From Gammaproteobacteria bacterium (GTDB lineage: Bacteria > Pseudomonadota > Gammaproteobacteria > Burkholderiales > Nitrosomonadaceae), in assembly GCA_030431985.1 (NCBI GenBank), contig JAUIIB010000004.1:1-64000 (forward strand): DNA of 64,000 nucleotides. Reading direction: 5' to 3'. The notes under the pieces are model-generated. The model ran no database searches. It was given only the letters and a program-made list of their open reading frames with translations, and was not told the origin of the DNA. The translations under genes were made by a program, and so were the position numbers. This document shows positions 21,469 to 33,236 of the stretch, one piece after another; the stretch's first letter is position 1, and each line of letters begins with the position of its first letter.

Positions 21469-23184
21469 TTAGGCCAATGTCCCTGTTTTACGTTGCTCCA
21501 ATAATTTAATAAAACCCTCTGCATTCACTGGTTCACTGAAATAATTTCCTTGGGCATAACTACACTGCGTTTCATATAAAAACTTTAGTTGTGCCTCAGT
21601 GTCAATACCTTCCGCGATTACACGCAAACCGAGTTCTTTGGCCATAGCATTAATTGCATTCACAATAATTAGATTATCTGAATTTTTATCTAAATTTGAC
21701 ATTAATGCTTTATCTAATTTTAAATTATTTATAGGCAATTTCTTTGTATATTTAATTGAGCTCGAATTCTTTTCATAGTTACTGATTGAAAACTTCACTC
21801 CTAGGCCACTTAATTCTTCCAGGTTTTCTATGTTGCTCCCAACATCCTGAAGACTGCATTCCGGTATCTCTAATGCCAATAAACTTGGTGATAAATTAGT
21901 TTCGGAAAGTACGCTTTGTATATATTTTATAAAGAATTTTTGATCAACCTCAATAGCTGAAATAGCAACTGAAACGTATAATTCATGACCGCTTGTTTCA
22001 TGCCACAATGTGGCTTGCAAACAAGCCTGTTTAATCATCCATTTTCCAATATCAAGAATTAAACCATTCTCATAGGCTAGCGAAAAAAAATCACTAAAAT
22101 TTATGTAACCGAATTCTGGATGATTCCACTGTAACAAAGCCTCAACACCTACTATACCGCCAGTTTTGAGATTGATAATAGGCTGATAGAACATCATAAA
22201 TTCATTATTGGTAATAGCCTGACGCAGTGCCTCAATTGTGAAATTTTGTTTATTACTTAGCTGACCTGACTCACTCATAAAGTAACGACAGCAGCTCAGT
22301 GGCTTTTCCTGAATTTCAGAAAGTGTTTTTTCTGCATTTGCTAACAACATTACAATGCTATTAGCATGAGTAGGATAGATGCTAACACCGACATCAAACT
22401 TAGTATAAAACTCAAGGCTATTGACCATAATAGGAGTTGACGCTATCCGCAAGATTCTATCAGCAAATTTCTGTATATCTTCCAGGGAATTAACGTCACT
22501 TTTAAAAAAAGCAAACTTGCTGCCTCCTATTCTAGTCAACAAGCACCTCCCACTTGTATAGACCGACATTCGATATGATAGTTGTTGAATCAACATATCA
22601 CCCACGTGGTATCCATATGTACTGTTAATAAAGGGAAGACGGCTAATTTTGATGAAATAAACAGCCGCAAGCTTGCTCCCACATTGCTCAGATAAGATCT
22701 GCGCCACTTCTTCACAGAACAAGTTACGCTTAGGAAAACCGGTTAAATTATCGTAATAGGTTAAGCGATAAATTTTACTTTCTGCTTGGAGCTTCGTCCG
22801 CCTGATTTCTACATTCTTTAGCTCTCTTTCTATAACTAGAGCCAGCTTCTCAACTTGGCCTTTGTGCACATAATCGTGCACACCTCTTTGTATTGCCGTG
22901 ATCGCATTTTTATCACTAATTTCATCTGAATAAATAATGAAAGGTATGTCACGCCCCATTTGCCTCCAGATTTCTAATACTTCCATATAGTTGCAAGAAA
23001 TCTCAGTATGATTACACAACATTACACGCCATTCACATTCGTAAAGGACAACCCGGATTTCCTGTATATTGGATACCAACTTATAACTTATTTTGATATT
23101 CAACTTTGACAGTTCTGAATATAAAATCTCAGCTTCTGCTTTTGAATATCCAACAAGTAATAGTCCTAAATTATCGCGCAACAT
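21469..23184 (-). CDS. Degenerate REC-GGDEF-EAL protein
   Basis: 571 aa, three signalling domains, all with lost catalytic residues. The N-terminal receiver-like domain (residues 1-120) has CNHTE where the phosphoacceptor Asp is expected. The middle GGDEF domain reads RIGGSKFAFF, so the D and E are replaced. The EAL domain keeps VEALLQWNHP, LEIPE and VIAEGIDTEAQ, but the metal-binding pair normally in DDFGTG reads SNYEKN. Cyclic-di-GMP synthesis and hydrolysis are therefore unlikely, and a role as a binding or protein-interaction module is inferred. It sits upstream of flhDC on the same strand. Confidence 0.85.
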   Translation of the reverse strand: MLRDNLGLLLVGYSKAEAEILYSELSKLNIKISYKLVSNIQEIRVVLYECEWRVMLCNHTEISCNYMEVLEIWRQMGRDIPFIIYSDEISDKNAITAIQRGVHDYVHKGQVEKLALVIERELKNVEIRRTKLQAESKIYRLTYYDNLTGFPKRNLFCEEVAQILSEQCGSKLAAVYFIKISRLPFINSTYGYHVGDMLIQQLSYRMSVYTSGRCLLTRIGGSKFAFFKSDVNSLEDIQKFADRILRIASTPIMVNSLEFYTKFDVGVSIYPTHANSIVMLLANAEKTLSEIQEKPLSCCRYFMSESGQLSNKQNFTIEALRQAITNNEFMMFYQPIINLKTGGIVGVEALLQWNHPEFGYINFSDFFSLAYENGLILDIGKWMIKQACLQATLWHETSGHELYVSVAISAIEVDQKFFIKYIQSVLSETNLSPSLLALEIPECSLQDVGSNIENLEELSGLGVKFSISNYEKNSSSIKYTKKLPINNLKLDKALMSNLDKNSDNLIIVNAINAMAKELGLRVIAEGIDTEAQLKFLYETQCSYAQGNYFSEPVNAEGFIKLLEQRKTGTLA

Positions 23185-23404
23185 GGTCCTTTTTTACATT
23201 CTCTATTGTGACTTTCTACGTCTTCACCACAGAAAACTTTAGTAAAATACGAATGTTAGAATTTCCTAAGATATTGATATCATATTAGAATTACACAATC
23301 CTCATGATTAGTCATACGCTAATCAATTACTTCATATCTCAAGAAGTTTTATCTACCTAGCTCATTAATCCATTCTATAGGTATTTGTGTGGATAACAGG
23401 CAAT

Positions 23405-23431
23405 AAAAAAGGACTCTAATGAGTCCTTTTT
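23405..23431 (-). terminator. Rho-independent terminator of the rpsF-rplI operon
   Basis: Stem AAGGACTC, loop TAAT, GAGTCCTT, bounded by A and T runs on both sides, 26 bases beyond the rplI stop. It should work for the leftward ribosomal operon. Confidence 0.85.
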
Positions 23432-23456
23432 AATCAATGAGTAATACGAATATCAA

Positions 23457-23912
23457 TCAAATAGCAGCTTCACCCAATACAGAAACTGTAATTTGCGCCG
23501 CGATATCAGCATGCAAAGCAATCTTGATTGGATAATCACCTACTTGCTTTAATTGTCCATGGGGCATCCGAATCATAGACTTTTCAATAGCAAACCCTTG
23601 TTCATTTAAAGCCTCGGCAATATTTGCATTTGTTACAGAACCAAACAGCTTACCATCGCTACTTGTTTTTTGTGTAATTTGAAGCATTAAACCTTCCAAA
23701 CCATCGGCTATCGCTTGTGCCGCTGCATGAACATCGGCCTGCTTTTGTTCAAGTTCTGCTCGACGTGTTTCAAATTCCGCTACAGCTTGTTCAGTTGCAC
23801 GTTGCGCTTTTCCTGTAGGGATTAAATAATTTCTGGCATAGCCACTTTTGACACTGACAATCTCTCCTAAGCGCCCCAACTTCGCAATCGTTTCCAACAA
23901 TATGATTTGCAT
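23457..23912 (-). CDS. rplI: 50S ribosomal protein bL9
   Basis: 151 aa. The N-terminal RNA-binding domain ([19 protein letters not shown], then [16 protein letters not shown]) is joined by a long helix to the C-terminal domain ([19 protein letters not shown]). Last gene of rpsF-priB-rpsR-rplI, followed by a strong terminator. Confidence 0.98.
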   Translation of the reverse strand: MQIILLETIAKLGRLGEIVSVKSGYARNYLIPTGKAQRATEQAVAEFETRRAELEQKQADVHAAAQAIADGLEGLMLQITQKTSSDGKLFGSVTNANIAEALNEQGFAIEKSMIRMPHGQLKQVGDYPIKIALHADIAAQITVSVLGEAAI

Positions 23913-23926
23913 ACTAAATACTCTCC

Positions 23927-24208
23927 TTAGTGGCGATCTGTATAAGGCAATAACGCCAAAAAGCGCGCTCGCTCAATTGCTGTACTTAATTGCCGCTGGT
24001 AAAATGTTCTTGTTCCGGTAATTCGTGCCGGAATAATTTTTCCATTCTCACCAATAAAATCTTTTAATACATCAATATCTTTATAATCGATAGTTTTTAC
24101 GCCCTCTACGGTAAAGCGACAAAACTTTTTACGTTTAAATAAAGGCCGGTTTGCTCTTTTTTCTTTTTCCTTATCCTTGCCATCATTTCGCCTATTTATA
24201 CGCGCCAT
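23927..24208 (-). CDS. rpsR: 30S ribosomal protein bS18
   Basis: 93 aa with the bS18 core: [18 protein letters not shown], then [19 protein letters not shown] and [13 protein letters not shown]. The N-terminal 22 residues are strongly basic. It lies between priB and rplI, the usual beta/gammaproteobacterial order. Confidence 0.98.
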   Translation of the reverse strand: MARINRRNDGKDKEKEKRANRPLFKRKKFCRFTVEGVKTIDYKDIDVLKDFIGENGKIIPARITGTRTFYQRQLSTAIERARFLALLPYTDRH

Positions 24209-24226
24209 ATCTTTTCCTGTTTCTTG

Positions 24227-24523
24227 TTAAATTTTAATAATGCAATTTATATGTAATATCAATTGTTGATTTGCCACATTTTTTCTGTTTAGAAACCCAG
24301 TTAACTTAACATTGCCCACCAAATCCATTTCAGAGATCATTTTTGCCGTGTCTCCAACAGCGACAGCCTGCAGCTCACAATAAACGTGTCGATCGATATT
24401 AGCCTCAACTTGGCATGATTGATGCCTTATAACACAATCAATTACTGGTATTCCCGCTGGAGTATATCGCAAAACACTTAAGTGGATAATTTCTCCACAG
24501 ATAACGGTTTGGTTACATACCAC
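24227..24523 (-). CDS. priB: Primosomal replication protein PriB
   Basis: 98 aa single-domain OB-fold protein that binds single-stranded DNA and PriA in replication restart. The segments YTPAGIPVIDCVIRHQS and GFLNRKNVANQQLILHI fit PriB. It lies between rpsF and rpsR, the classic location in Beta- and Gammaproteobacteria, five bases from rpsF, so it is translationally linked. Confidence 0.93.
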   Translation of the reverse strand: MVCNQTVICGEIIHLSVLRYTPAGIPVIDCVIRHQSCQVEANIDRHVYCELQAVAVGDTAKMISEMDLVGNVKLTGFLNRKNVANQQLILHINCIIKI

Positions 24524-24528
24524 TGAAA

Positions 24529-25044
24529 TTAGGGTGTTGATTCTGTTTCAGTTATTTCAGGCTCCTCATCCTCAGTATTTTTAGATTCATCTGTTTCAAC
24601 TACTTCTTCTGCCGTTTCTTTATTATCAACAGATTTATTCGTAGCATCTTGAGTATCTGCATGCTTTCCCGATTTCGATTTATCTGCATCTTCGGGTGAT
24701 CGTGTCTCTGATGAATCATCTTTTTCTTTCTGCTGCATCATAGCGGAAGGACCTGACACCGGACCATCCATTCTTATTGTTAAATGACGTAAAATGGCAT
24801 CACTGAATTTAAATGCATGATTAAGTTCGTCAAGTGTTTCCTGATCACATTCAATATTCATCAACACATAATGCGCTTTATGTACTTTCTGGATTAGATA
24901 AGCAAGCTGACGTCTTCCCCAGTCTTCGATACGATGAATATTGCCGTTCTTAGCAGTCACAATACCGCGATAACGCTCTATCATCGCTGAGACTTGTTCG
25001 CTTTGATCGGGATGAACTATAAATACAATCTCATAATGTCGCAT
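24529..25044 (-). CDS. rpsF: 30S ribosomal protein bS6 with long acidic tail
   Basis: The first 100 residues are a normal bS6 ([37 protein letters not shown]). The C-terminal 65 or so residues are an extra low-complexity tail rich in Glu, Asp, Lys, Ser and Thr. E. coli bS6 has a much shorter acidic tail extended by RimK glutamylation, so this one is unusually long. First gene of the operon. Confidence 0.96.
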   Translation of the reverse strand: MRHYEIVFIVHPDQSEQVSAMIERYRGIVTAKNGNIHRIEDWGRRQLAYLIQKVHKAHYVLMNIECDQETLDELNHAFKFSDAILRHLTIRMDGPVSGPSAMMQQKEKDDSSETRSPEDADKSKSGKHADTQDATNKSVDNKETAEEVVETDESKNTEDEEPEITETESTP

Positions 25045-25385
25045 ATAAACTTGTTATCCTTTTGGGTAAAAGTCTTCCATCTATACTCCCATGGTAAGAC
25101 AAGGTAGTTAAACGTGTAATTTTACTGAATTAAAGCAACAACATCAAATAAAAACTTTAAATTCGGGTAAAAGTACATTACTAAGACTCCTCATAGGCAT
25201 ATTGCTTTATTCGGTGCCATTCTGTTGGAAAAAGTAGAAACTTTGCCTATTTTGAGTAGACTCTGGAATCAACACCATAAACACGTGATGACCTGTTAAA
25301 ATCAGCACGTCTTTACGGATTACATACTGGAAATTGAAATCATCAATTAACAAATGTTACACATACGACTAAACATTACGTAGAT
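25045..25385. promoter_or_regulatory. Divergent intergenic region, rpsF operon and trpG
   Basis: 341 bases with no gene visible. It must contain the leftward promoter of the ribosomal operon and the rightward promoter of trpGDC. I see no clear trp leader peptide with tandem Trp codons and no convincing sigma-70 pair. Confidence 0.45.
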
Positions 25386-25958
25386 ATGCTATTAATGATC
25401 GATAATTATGACTCTTTTACCTACAATCTGGTGCAATATTTTTCAGAGTTGGGTGAAACCGTCATCGTACACCGTAATGATGAAATCAACCTGGACAAGA
25501 TCACCGAGCTCTCACCCGAGCGCATCGTCATTTCTCCCGGACCTTGCACACCGAACAAAGCAGGTGTATCCCTATCAGTGATTCAGCAGTTTGGCACTCA
25601 AATCCCCGTACTCGGAGTCTGCCTTGGCCATCAAAGTATTGGGCAGGCTTTCGGCGGCAAAATCACTCATGCCAAACAGTTAATGCACGGCAAAACATCC
25701 AGCATCTACCACAATAGCATTGGCGTGTTTAGTAATTTACCGAATCCTTTCACCGGTACACGTTATCATTCGCTAGTCGTCGACCGCAATACTTTACCAA
25801 GTTGCCTGGAAATAACCGCATGGACGGAAGACGGCGAAATCATGGGAATTAAACACAAATCGTTACCGATTGAAGGTATTCAATTTCACCCTGAATCAAT
25901 TCTCAGCGAATATGGACATAAAATACTAAAAAATTTTTTAATACAGTCTTCCCATTAA
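25386..25958 (+). CDS. trpG: Anthranilate synthase glutamine amidotransferase subunit TrpG
   Basis: 190 aa class I glutamine amidotransferase that supplies ammonia to TrpE. It has [14 protein letters not shown], the oxyanion segment SPGPCTP, the nucleophile motif [15 protein letters not shown], and the His-Glu part GIQFHPESI. Such subunits may also serve p-aminobenzoate synthase. trpD follows after 12 bases. trpE is not in the window. Confidence 0.96.
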   Translation: MLLMIDNYDSFTYNLVQYFSELGETVIVHRNDEINLDKITELSPERIVISPGPCTPNKAGVSLSVIQQFGTQIPVLGVCLGHQSIGQAFGGKITHAKQLMHGKTSSIYHNSIGVFSNLPNPFTGTRYHSLVVDRNTLPSCLEITAWTEDGEIMGIKHKSLPIEGIQFHPESILSEYGHKILKNFLIQSSH

Positions 25959-25970
25959 CCGAATCTTTTT

Positions 25971-26990
25971 ATGGAACCCAGAAACGCCTTAGACAAAATT
26001 ATCAATCATGAAGATTTGCATTATGATGACATGCTGTCACTCATGCAGCAAATTATGCAAGGTAAACTGTCTCCCGTATTCATCTCTGCTATTATTACCG
26101 GATTGCGCACAAAAAAGGAAAGCATTGATGAAATTGCCGCAGCTACAACAGTCATGCGTGAGTATGCGGTATCAGTCAATGTCGCTAACGATCAATACCT
26201 CATCGATACCTGTGGTACGGGTGGCGATGCAACCCATACTTTTAATATTTCCACCGCAGCAGCATTTGTCAGTGCAGCAGCAGGAGCCCGTGTGGCAAAA
26301 CACGGAGGGCGCTCTGTTTCAAGTAAATCCGGCAGCGCTGATGTACTGGAAACACTCGGCGTCAATTTGAATCAATCGGCTGAAGAGGTAGCACGCAGTA
26401 TAAATACTATCGGCATTGGTTTTATGTTTGCTCCCAATTACCATAACGCCATGAAGCATGCTGCACCCGTACGGCGTGAACTTGGCATCAAAACCATTTT
26501 CAATATTCTCGGCCCACTCAATAATCCAGCAGGTGCAAAAAATCAAGTAATAGGTGTATTTGACGTACAGCTGGCCACGATATTGGCACATGTACTGCAA
26601 CGACACGGCAGCAAACATGTGATGATTGTTAATGGTGAAGATGGTCTTGATGAAATTACCATTAGTGGTAAAACCCATATTAGTGAACTTAAACAAAACC
26701 AAATTACAGAATATACCATTACGCCAGAAGACTTCGGCCTGCAATCAGCTCCAATTTCATCGATTCAAGTCAGTGACAGTAATGAAGCCAAAGCAATGCT
26801 GGTTTCAGTACTCGAAAATAAACACGGCCCAGCAAAAAATATTGTCTTGCTAAATGCCGGAGCAGCCATCTATGCATCTGGTATTGCTGATTCTTTTGCA
26901 CAGGGTATTAAAGCCGCAGAAAGGGCAATTGAAAGTGGCGCGGCATTACAAAAACTACACGAATTGGTTACATTCTCGAACAAGATTTAA
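25971..26990 (+). CDS. trpD: Anthranilate phosphoribosyltransferase TrpD
   Basis: 339 aa, second step of tryptophan synthesis. The PRPP-binding signature [16 protein letters not shown] and the glycine/serine loop [18 protein letters not shown] are intact. Also present is [19 protein letters not shown], at the anthranilate site. Middle gene of trpGDC. Confidence 0.97.
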   Translation: MEPRNALDKIINHEDLHYDDMLSLMQQIMQGKLSPVFISAIITGLRTKKESIDEIAAATTVMREYAVSVNVANDQYLIDTCGTGGDATHTFNISTAAAFVSAAAGARVAKHGGRSVSSKSGSADVLETLGVNLNQSAEEVARSINTIGIGFMFAPNYHNAMKHAAPVRRELGIKTIFNILGPLNNPAGAKNQVIGVFDVQLATILAHVLQRHGSKHVMIVNGEDGLDEITISGKTHISELKQNQITEYTITPEDFGLQSAPISSIQVSDSNEAKAMLVSVLENKHGPAKNIVLLNAGAAIYASGIADSFAQGIKAAERAIESGAALQKLHELVTFSNKI

Positions 26991-27021
26991 GCATTCCAGC
27001 AAATCTCAGCATATACAAATT

Positions 27022-27891
27022 ATGTCAGACATTCTCAAAGAAATCCTTGCCAGCAAGGTCCAGGAAATCACAACTGCCCAAACTCGTAAAACGTTCGCTG
27101 CACTCATGGATGAAGCTCAATCTGCACTAGCCGTGCGTAATTTTAGACAAGCTATTCAAACCAAAATTGCCGCTGGTCAACCCGCTGTAATCGCTGAAAT
27201 TAAGCAGGCAAGCCCCAGTAAAGGTGTTTTGCGCGGCCCCAAAGCCCAACACGCATCACACTTAACATTTGATCCCCTAGAAATAGCAAAATCCTATGAA
27301 AAACATGGAGCAACTTGCTTATCTGTACTAACAGATTACCAATATTTTATGGGCAGCCCTAGTTATTTACAACAAGCAAGAAATGCTTGCGAATTGCCTG
27401 TGATTCGCAAAGATTTTATTATCGACGAGTACCAGATTCCTGAGTCTAGAGCAATGGGAGCCGACTGCATCTTGCTCATCGTCGCTGCATTTACCATGAG
27501 AGGCAAATTTGGCGCAGAAAATTTGGACAATTTTGTGCCGGATCCACTGAAACAAATGTCTAAACTCGAAGTGTTAGCCAATGAACTCGGCATGTCAGTT
27601 CTTGTTGAAATACATGATGCCGAAGAATTGTCACTCGCATTACAGCTTGAAACACCACTCATCGGTATTAATAACCGTAACCTCCGTACCTTTGAAACTC
27701 ACCTCGATACAACTCTTACGCTTCTCGAACAAATACCCGATGAACGCATTATCGTAACCGAAAGCGGTATTCATACCCCCGAAGATGTACAACTCATGCG
27801 AAACAATCACATTAACGCATTTTTAATTGGTGAAGCATTTATGCGTGCACCAGATCCGGGGACCGAATTAGCACGACTGTTCTCAATCTGA
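27022..27891 (+). CDS. trpC: Indole-3-glycerol phosphate synthase TrpC
   Basis: TIM-barrel enzyme of tryptophan synthesis, 289 aa from ATG 27022 ([16 protein letters not shown]). A longer open frame reaches back into trpD but is not coding there. Conserved pieces are [53 protein letters not shown] and [11 protein letters not shown]. It ends 136 bases before the tRNA-fMet gene. Confidence 0.97.
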   Translation: MSDILKEILASKVQEITTAQTRKTFAALMDEAQSALAVRNFRQAIQTKIAAGQPAVIAEIKQASPSKGVLRGPKAQHASHLTFDPLEIAKSYEKHGATCLSVLTDYQYFMGSPSYLQQARNACELPVIRKDFIIDEYQIPESRAMGADCILLIVAAFTMRGKFGAENLDNFVPDPLKQMSKLEVLANELGMSVLVEIHDAEELSLALQLETPLIGINNRNLRTFETHLDTTLTLLEQIPDERIIVTESGIHTPEDVQLMRNNHINAFLIGEAFMRAPDPGTELARLFSI

Positions 27892-27984
27892 TTTTACTGA
27901 TTTCTGTAACTGTAGAAAGCTTTAAACAATAAATACAAGAGCAATTAATTCAGAACCAATAGGAAATAAAAAATTCTCGACGAT

Positions 27985-28015
27985 CTGACAATCATCCAAC
28001 GAAATGAGGTATAAT
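27985..28015 (+). promoter_or_regulatory. Putative sigma-70 promoter of tRNA-fMet
   Basis: TATAAT at 28010-28015, 12 bases before the mature tRNA, with CTGACA at 27985-27990 as a -35 at 19-base spacing. The -10 is convincing; the -35 less so. Confidence 0.6.
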
Positions 28016-28027
28016 GGCTAATCCAGA

Positions 28028-29742
<1,715 letters not shown>

Positions 29743-29753
<11 letters not shown>

Positions 29754-29952
29754 GTTCTGATTTATCGAAAGATCGGTGCGTTTTTTGGTACATACGGTAG
29801 TCATCTTCCGCTGCGCACCTTGCCAGGAACTTCACCCATGCAATGATATGCTCATCGCTGGAGTTGTCATTATGACTCTGTTTGGCCGGAGTCTTCAAAT
29901 CAATCTCCCGATCATTCCGGCGCGGATTGATTTTTTCAAAAAGCCTATTCAT
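29743..29952 (-). CDS. Small protein upstream of the serine recombinase
   Basis: 69 aa, basic-acidic, ending KSEHEN, no family recognised. It overlaps the chosen recombinase start by 11 bases in the pattern of translational coupling, which supports both the gene and that start. It might be a recombination directionality factor or regulator, since such factors are small and often adjacent, but this is only positional inference. Confidence 0.5.
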
Positions 29953-30054
29953 CGCGAACCACCTGAAAAAAATGCAGCAAAGCCGTATATTGAGAGCCTA
30001 TGTGCAAGCGGTGCTTTTACGTCCTTCGAGCACAGATACGACCTTGCCGCACAA

Positions 30055-30095
30055 TAAAAAAGAGCGCCGAATGGCCATCCATCCAAAAACGCTCT
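30055..30095 (-). terminator. Putative terminator of the coupling-protein operon
   Basis: Read leftward: AGAGCG, a 23-base loop, CGCTCT, then a run of five or more T. It lies about 70 bases beyond the last gene of the operon. The stem is short and the loop long, so confidence is moderate. Confidence 0.5.
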
Positions 30096-30166
30096 CATAT
30101 AACCTATGGTATAGCGCAATATGTTAATAAAACGTAAATGAACATTATTAAGACCATGGCAATTCA

Positions 30167-30583
30167 TCATGACCTCGCCCTTGCCATAACAAAACGTAAG
30201 GTTATCCATGCAAAACACACGGGGCCGATCCACCATTCAATATGTGCAACAGAAAATTGTTTCAAAAGCGCGGCAACTGAAAGTAGAAACAGCAAGGCAC
30301 AGCTATGCTCCAGAATATGCGGCCCCATTCTACTTTTCTTATTGCGTGATTTGCCCCGACTTAAGACGGGCGGGGTCTGCCGATCCTGCAACATGCGCCG
30401 CCAGAGATAGCAGCGGTGCCACGCTCTGATCGATAAAATCAGCAATATCCACGGTGCAGCAATATACAGATAATATTGCCAATCACTGTTGCCATAGGAC
30501 AGGCGATTTTGAGCAAATGCAACAAATGTAAAATATCCGCTCACGATGATGAGGATGAATGCTAGCCAATGGCGTATCGTCAT
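30167..30583 (-). CDS. Small integral membrane protein of the T4CP operon
   Basis: 138 aa, about four hydrophobic segments: one at the N-terminus (WLAFILIIVSGYFTFVAF), one around residues 38-50 and two near the C-terminus, with a basic cytoplasmic-looking loop (SRGKSRNKKSR) in the middle. No family recognised. It is the last gene of a six-gene leftward operon and starts three bases after the coupling protein ends. Confidence 0.65.
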   Translation of the reverse strand: MTIRHWLAFILIIVSGYFTFVAFAQNRLSYGNSDWQYYLYIAAPWILLILSIRAWHRCYLWRRMLQDRQTPPVLSRGKSRNKKSRMGPHILEHSCALLFLLSVAALLKQFSVAHIEWWIGPVCFAWITLRFVMARARS

Positions 30584-30586
30584 GAT

Positions 30587-32188
30587 CTATCCTCCTTTGA
30601 AGATTTGATCCAGCGTACCGCCGATATCAAATCCGGCGCGTGTAAAATTTGCTGCACGCGGCAACGGACGATCTGCATAATGCGGATGGATATCAAACAA
30701 AGGTTGTCCGTTTTTCCGGCGATAGCGTTTATCCAGAAAATAAGCCGTTTTGAAGCAACTCACCGGATAAGCATTGGCCGGTATTAAGAGCTGCGTTGCC
30801 GGATGCAGGGTCATCACCTCATCGGGCGTAATCAAACTGCGTTGGGTCAGGCTGTCATGACGGCTTAAATAGTTCGGATCGGAAAACAACCCGACACGTC
30901 TTTCCGCACTCTCCACACTGAGACTTTCCATTGTGCCGACACCGCACAGGCGGGAAATATATTCCGCCGTCATCACATCGCGTGTACCGAAACACTGGAT
31001 AACCCCGCTATTGCCGATAAAGGTCTGCCAGCGTTCCCCATAAAGCGCGGCAAGCTGGCTTAAATCCTGAACGATCATATGCAATTGCATACCGTACCCG
31101 GCCATCAGCCCGTATGCGGATTCGATGACGTCAAGCCGTCCCAAAGTGGCGGCTTCCTCCATCAAAAAATAGACGGGCGGATCGGGTTTGGTTTTAAACC
31201 GCGTGACTGCCGTAATCGCAAGGCTCAGGATCAGGCGTAAAAAACGGTTATAGGTATAAATCCGTCCCGCAGGCAAAACGATAAAAATATCCGTCTTACC
31301 GTTCTCCAGTTCATTCAGTGAAAAATCCGAATGACTGAGTGCTCTTTGAATGCGCGGACTTTCTAAAAAATGAGAATTTTGCTGCGCAGTAGACAATACC
31401 CCGGAAAATTCCCTGACCTCTTTATTCAAAATACGCGCTGCCGCCGCACGAACAGGCTCATATCGGCTTTGTGCCATACCGGGATGAATAAGTTTGTCGT
31501 TGTCATCGAACCGTCCGGCCACCATCGCCTTAAAATCATCTTTATTCAGATTAAGCAGCCGCCGAACCTGTACAAGATCACGAGATTTTGTTTTTGTGGG
31601 CATCAGAGTTGTCGGTGTTGCTGCAACATACATGACAAGCCCCATATCCAGTGCCCGTGCTTCATCCGTCCAGAACGGCTCCTTATGTCCGCGATCCATG
31701 ACGATGCTCTCGGCGATCAACATGGCATCTTCGACGAAATCATCGCTCTTAGGATCAATCCCGTCCATCACGTCCAGTCGCGCCGGTGTCATCTCTAAAT
31801 CCGAACACACCAAATCCCACGGGTCGATAATCAACACCTTATGCCCCAACACATCCCGCCGATAACGTGCGGCGATCCGCGCAAGTTCTCCGTTTTTCAC
31901 ATCAACGGCGACAAGTGGTCCCTGATGTTCCAAGCAAAGCGGCATACTGGCCGCGAGCAGCTTGCCGCTACGTGTTGGTGCGACAGTCAGCAAATGCCGT
32001 TGCGTGCTGGTTGTAATCCAAAAGGCGCGTTCGTTTTTATATTCGGGAAGACCATATCCCAGAAAAATACGCCCGTCCTCACCGTAATGCCGCGCCCGTA
32101 GATGCGCCCGCGTCGCCCATTGCGCCGAGCCGTGAAGCTGCGGATCGCGGCTGTAAATACGGGTGGCCTGATAGTCAGGGTGCGGCAT
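30587..32188 (-). CDS. VirD4/TraG-type conjugal coupling protein
   Basis: 533 aa hexameric ATPase expected to bring the relaxase-DNA complex to a type IV secretion channel. The Walker A region reads VAPTRSGKLLAASMPL, followed by VAVDVKNGEL and VLIIDPWDL. Walker B is VYFLMEEAATLGRLDVIE, then QLAALYG and FGTRDVMTAEYISRL. Compared with TraG, the long N-terminal transmembrane segment is missing. It therefore lacks its own membrane anchor and may use the small membrane proteins encoded in the same operon. It overlaps the VWA gene by 14 bases. Confidence 0.9.
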   Translation of the reverse strand: MPHPDYQATRIYSRDPQLHGSAQWATRAHLRARHYGEDGRIFLGYGLPEYKNERAFWITTSTQRHLLTVAPTRSGKLLAASMPLCLEHQGPLVAVDVKNGELARIAARYRRDVLGHKVLIIDPWDLVCSDLEMTPARLDVMDGIDPKSDDFVEDAMLIAESIVMDRGHKEPFWTDEARALDMGLVMYVAATPTTLMPTKTKSRDLVQVRRLLNLNKDDFKAMVAGRFDDNDKLIHPGMAQSRYEPVRAAAARILNKEVREFSGVLSTAQQNSHFLESPRIQRALSHSDFSLNELENGKTDIFIVLPAGRIYTYNRFLRLILSLAITAVTRFKTKPDPPVYFLMEEAATLGRLDVIESAYGLMAGYGMQLHMIVQDLSQLAALYGERWQTFIGNSGVIQCFGTRDVMTAEYISRLCGVGTMESLSVESAERRVGLFSDPNYLSRHDSLTQRSLITPDEVMTLHPATQLLIPANAYPVSCFKTAYFLDKRYRRKNGQPLFDIHPHYADRPLPRAANFTRAGFDIGGTLDQIFKGG

Positions 32189-33230
32189 GCCGGCCTCCCT
32201 GACATTGACGTACAGCTAGAACTTTCTGCGTGTTATAGGCCTGACCGATGGAATTAAAATATTGTGCAAGCGATTGCTTTAAATTCCCGCCTTGCGCAAT
32301 AAAATGATCCGTGATTTCTTCCAGCTCATCCTTACGATCACCGCCGATAAAATACACAAATGTCAGAATGTCATGCTTTAGCCCCAGCAATTCTTGCTTA
32401 CGAGCCGCGTCATTCATCGTGTATCCGTCGGTAATGATAATCACCGCCTTTTGATATCCGTTGAAATATGAACCCGATAGAACCGTGTACGCATCTTTCA
32501 GGGCCACATAAATATCCGTACCGCCACCGGCCTCAATCGTTTCAAAACCGAAACCGCCGCCCGAACAGGATTGGTAATGCATATGGCTATAGGTAATGCT
32601 CGTATCGAAACTACCGACGGCACATTCTGCCGATTTGGGCAGGATATTCAAAAAATCCTGCGCCGCACTTTTAACGCTATCCATATTCCCGTACATCGAA
32701 CCGGAACGATCAAGAAGTAACGCAATGCCCATCTTAGGCGCGGCCTGTTGCACTGTTTTATAATCGAAACAGAGTTTCTCCCCGTTCATGGTATAGACCG
32801 CCAATGATCCCGGCGGCGGTGAAATAAAATTCCCGTACTCATCGCGGAAACTGCCGATAATGTGCCATCCGTTCGGTGCCTTTGACGCTTTAATAATTTC
32901 CGATGTGCCGCCGCTGAAAGCCAGCACTAATTTATGCGCCGGATCGACATCAAAACCGGAGGTGATCGCAACGCCATGCGCATCAAACATCTCAAGCTTT
33001 GAAACCGTTTTAATCAGCGCATCGGATACCTCCATTTTAGGATCGGTTTTGACTTTTAGCGATATCTGTTGTTCAAAATCATAAATACTTCGCACAATGA
33101 TTTTGGGTGGGGGATTTTCAGTGCGCGAACGCACGGTGATCGCGGCTTCACTCTGTTGCATATCCACTGCAAGGGGAAGCGCGGCCAGTGTTGCAATGGC
33201 CGCGCGTTGTTTTAATCTCATCATGGCCAC
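32175..33230 (-). CDS. VWA-domain protein with intact MIDAS
   Basis: 351 aa. The C-terminal half is a von Willebrand A domain with all three metal-site motifs: DRSGSMYG, GGGTDIYVAL and IITDGYTMND. The N-terminus has a hydrophobic segment (AAIATLAALPLAVDM) that may be a signal or anchor, so the VWA face is probably periplasmic. VWA proteins usually mediate metal-dependent protein contacts. Its overlap with the coupling-protein gene ties it to DNA transfer, but a precise role is unknown. Confidence 0.8.
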   Translation of the reverse strand: MAMMRLKQRAAIATLAALPLAVDMQQSEAAITVRSRTENPPPKIIVRSIYDFEQQISLKVKTDPKMEVSDALIKTVSKLEMFDAHGVAITSGFDVDPAHKLVLAFSGGTSEIIKASKAPNGWHIIGSFRDEYGNFISPPPGSLAVYTMNGEKLCFDYKTVQQAAPKMGIALLLDRSGSMYGNMDSVKSAAQDFLNILPKSAECAVGSFDTSITYSHMHYQSCSGGGFGFETIEAGGGTDIYVALKDAYTVLSGSYFNGYQKAVIIITDGYTMNDAARKQELLGLKHDILTFVYFIGGDRKDELEEITDHFIAQGGNLKQSLAQYFNSIGQAYNTQKVLAVRQCQGGRHAAP

Positions 33231-33236
33231 ATCCCC

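Noticed and set aside
26854-27021. Long form of trpC starting inside trpD
   Set aside because: The N-terminal stretch reads the trpD end in another frame; known TrpC starts at ATG 27022.
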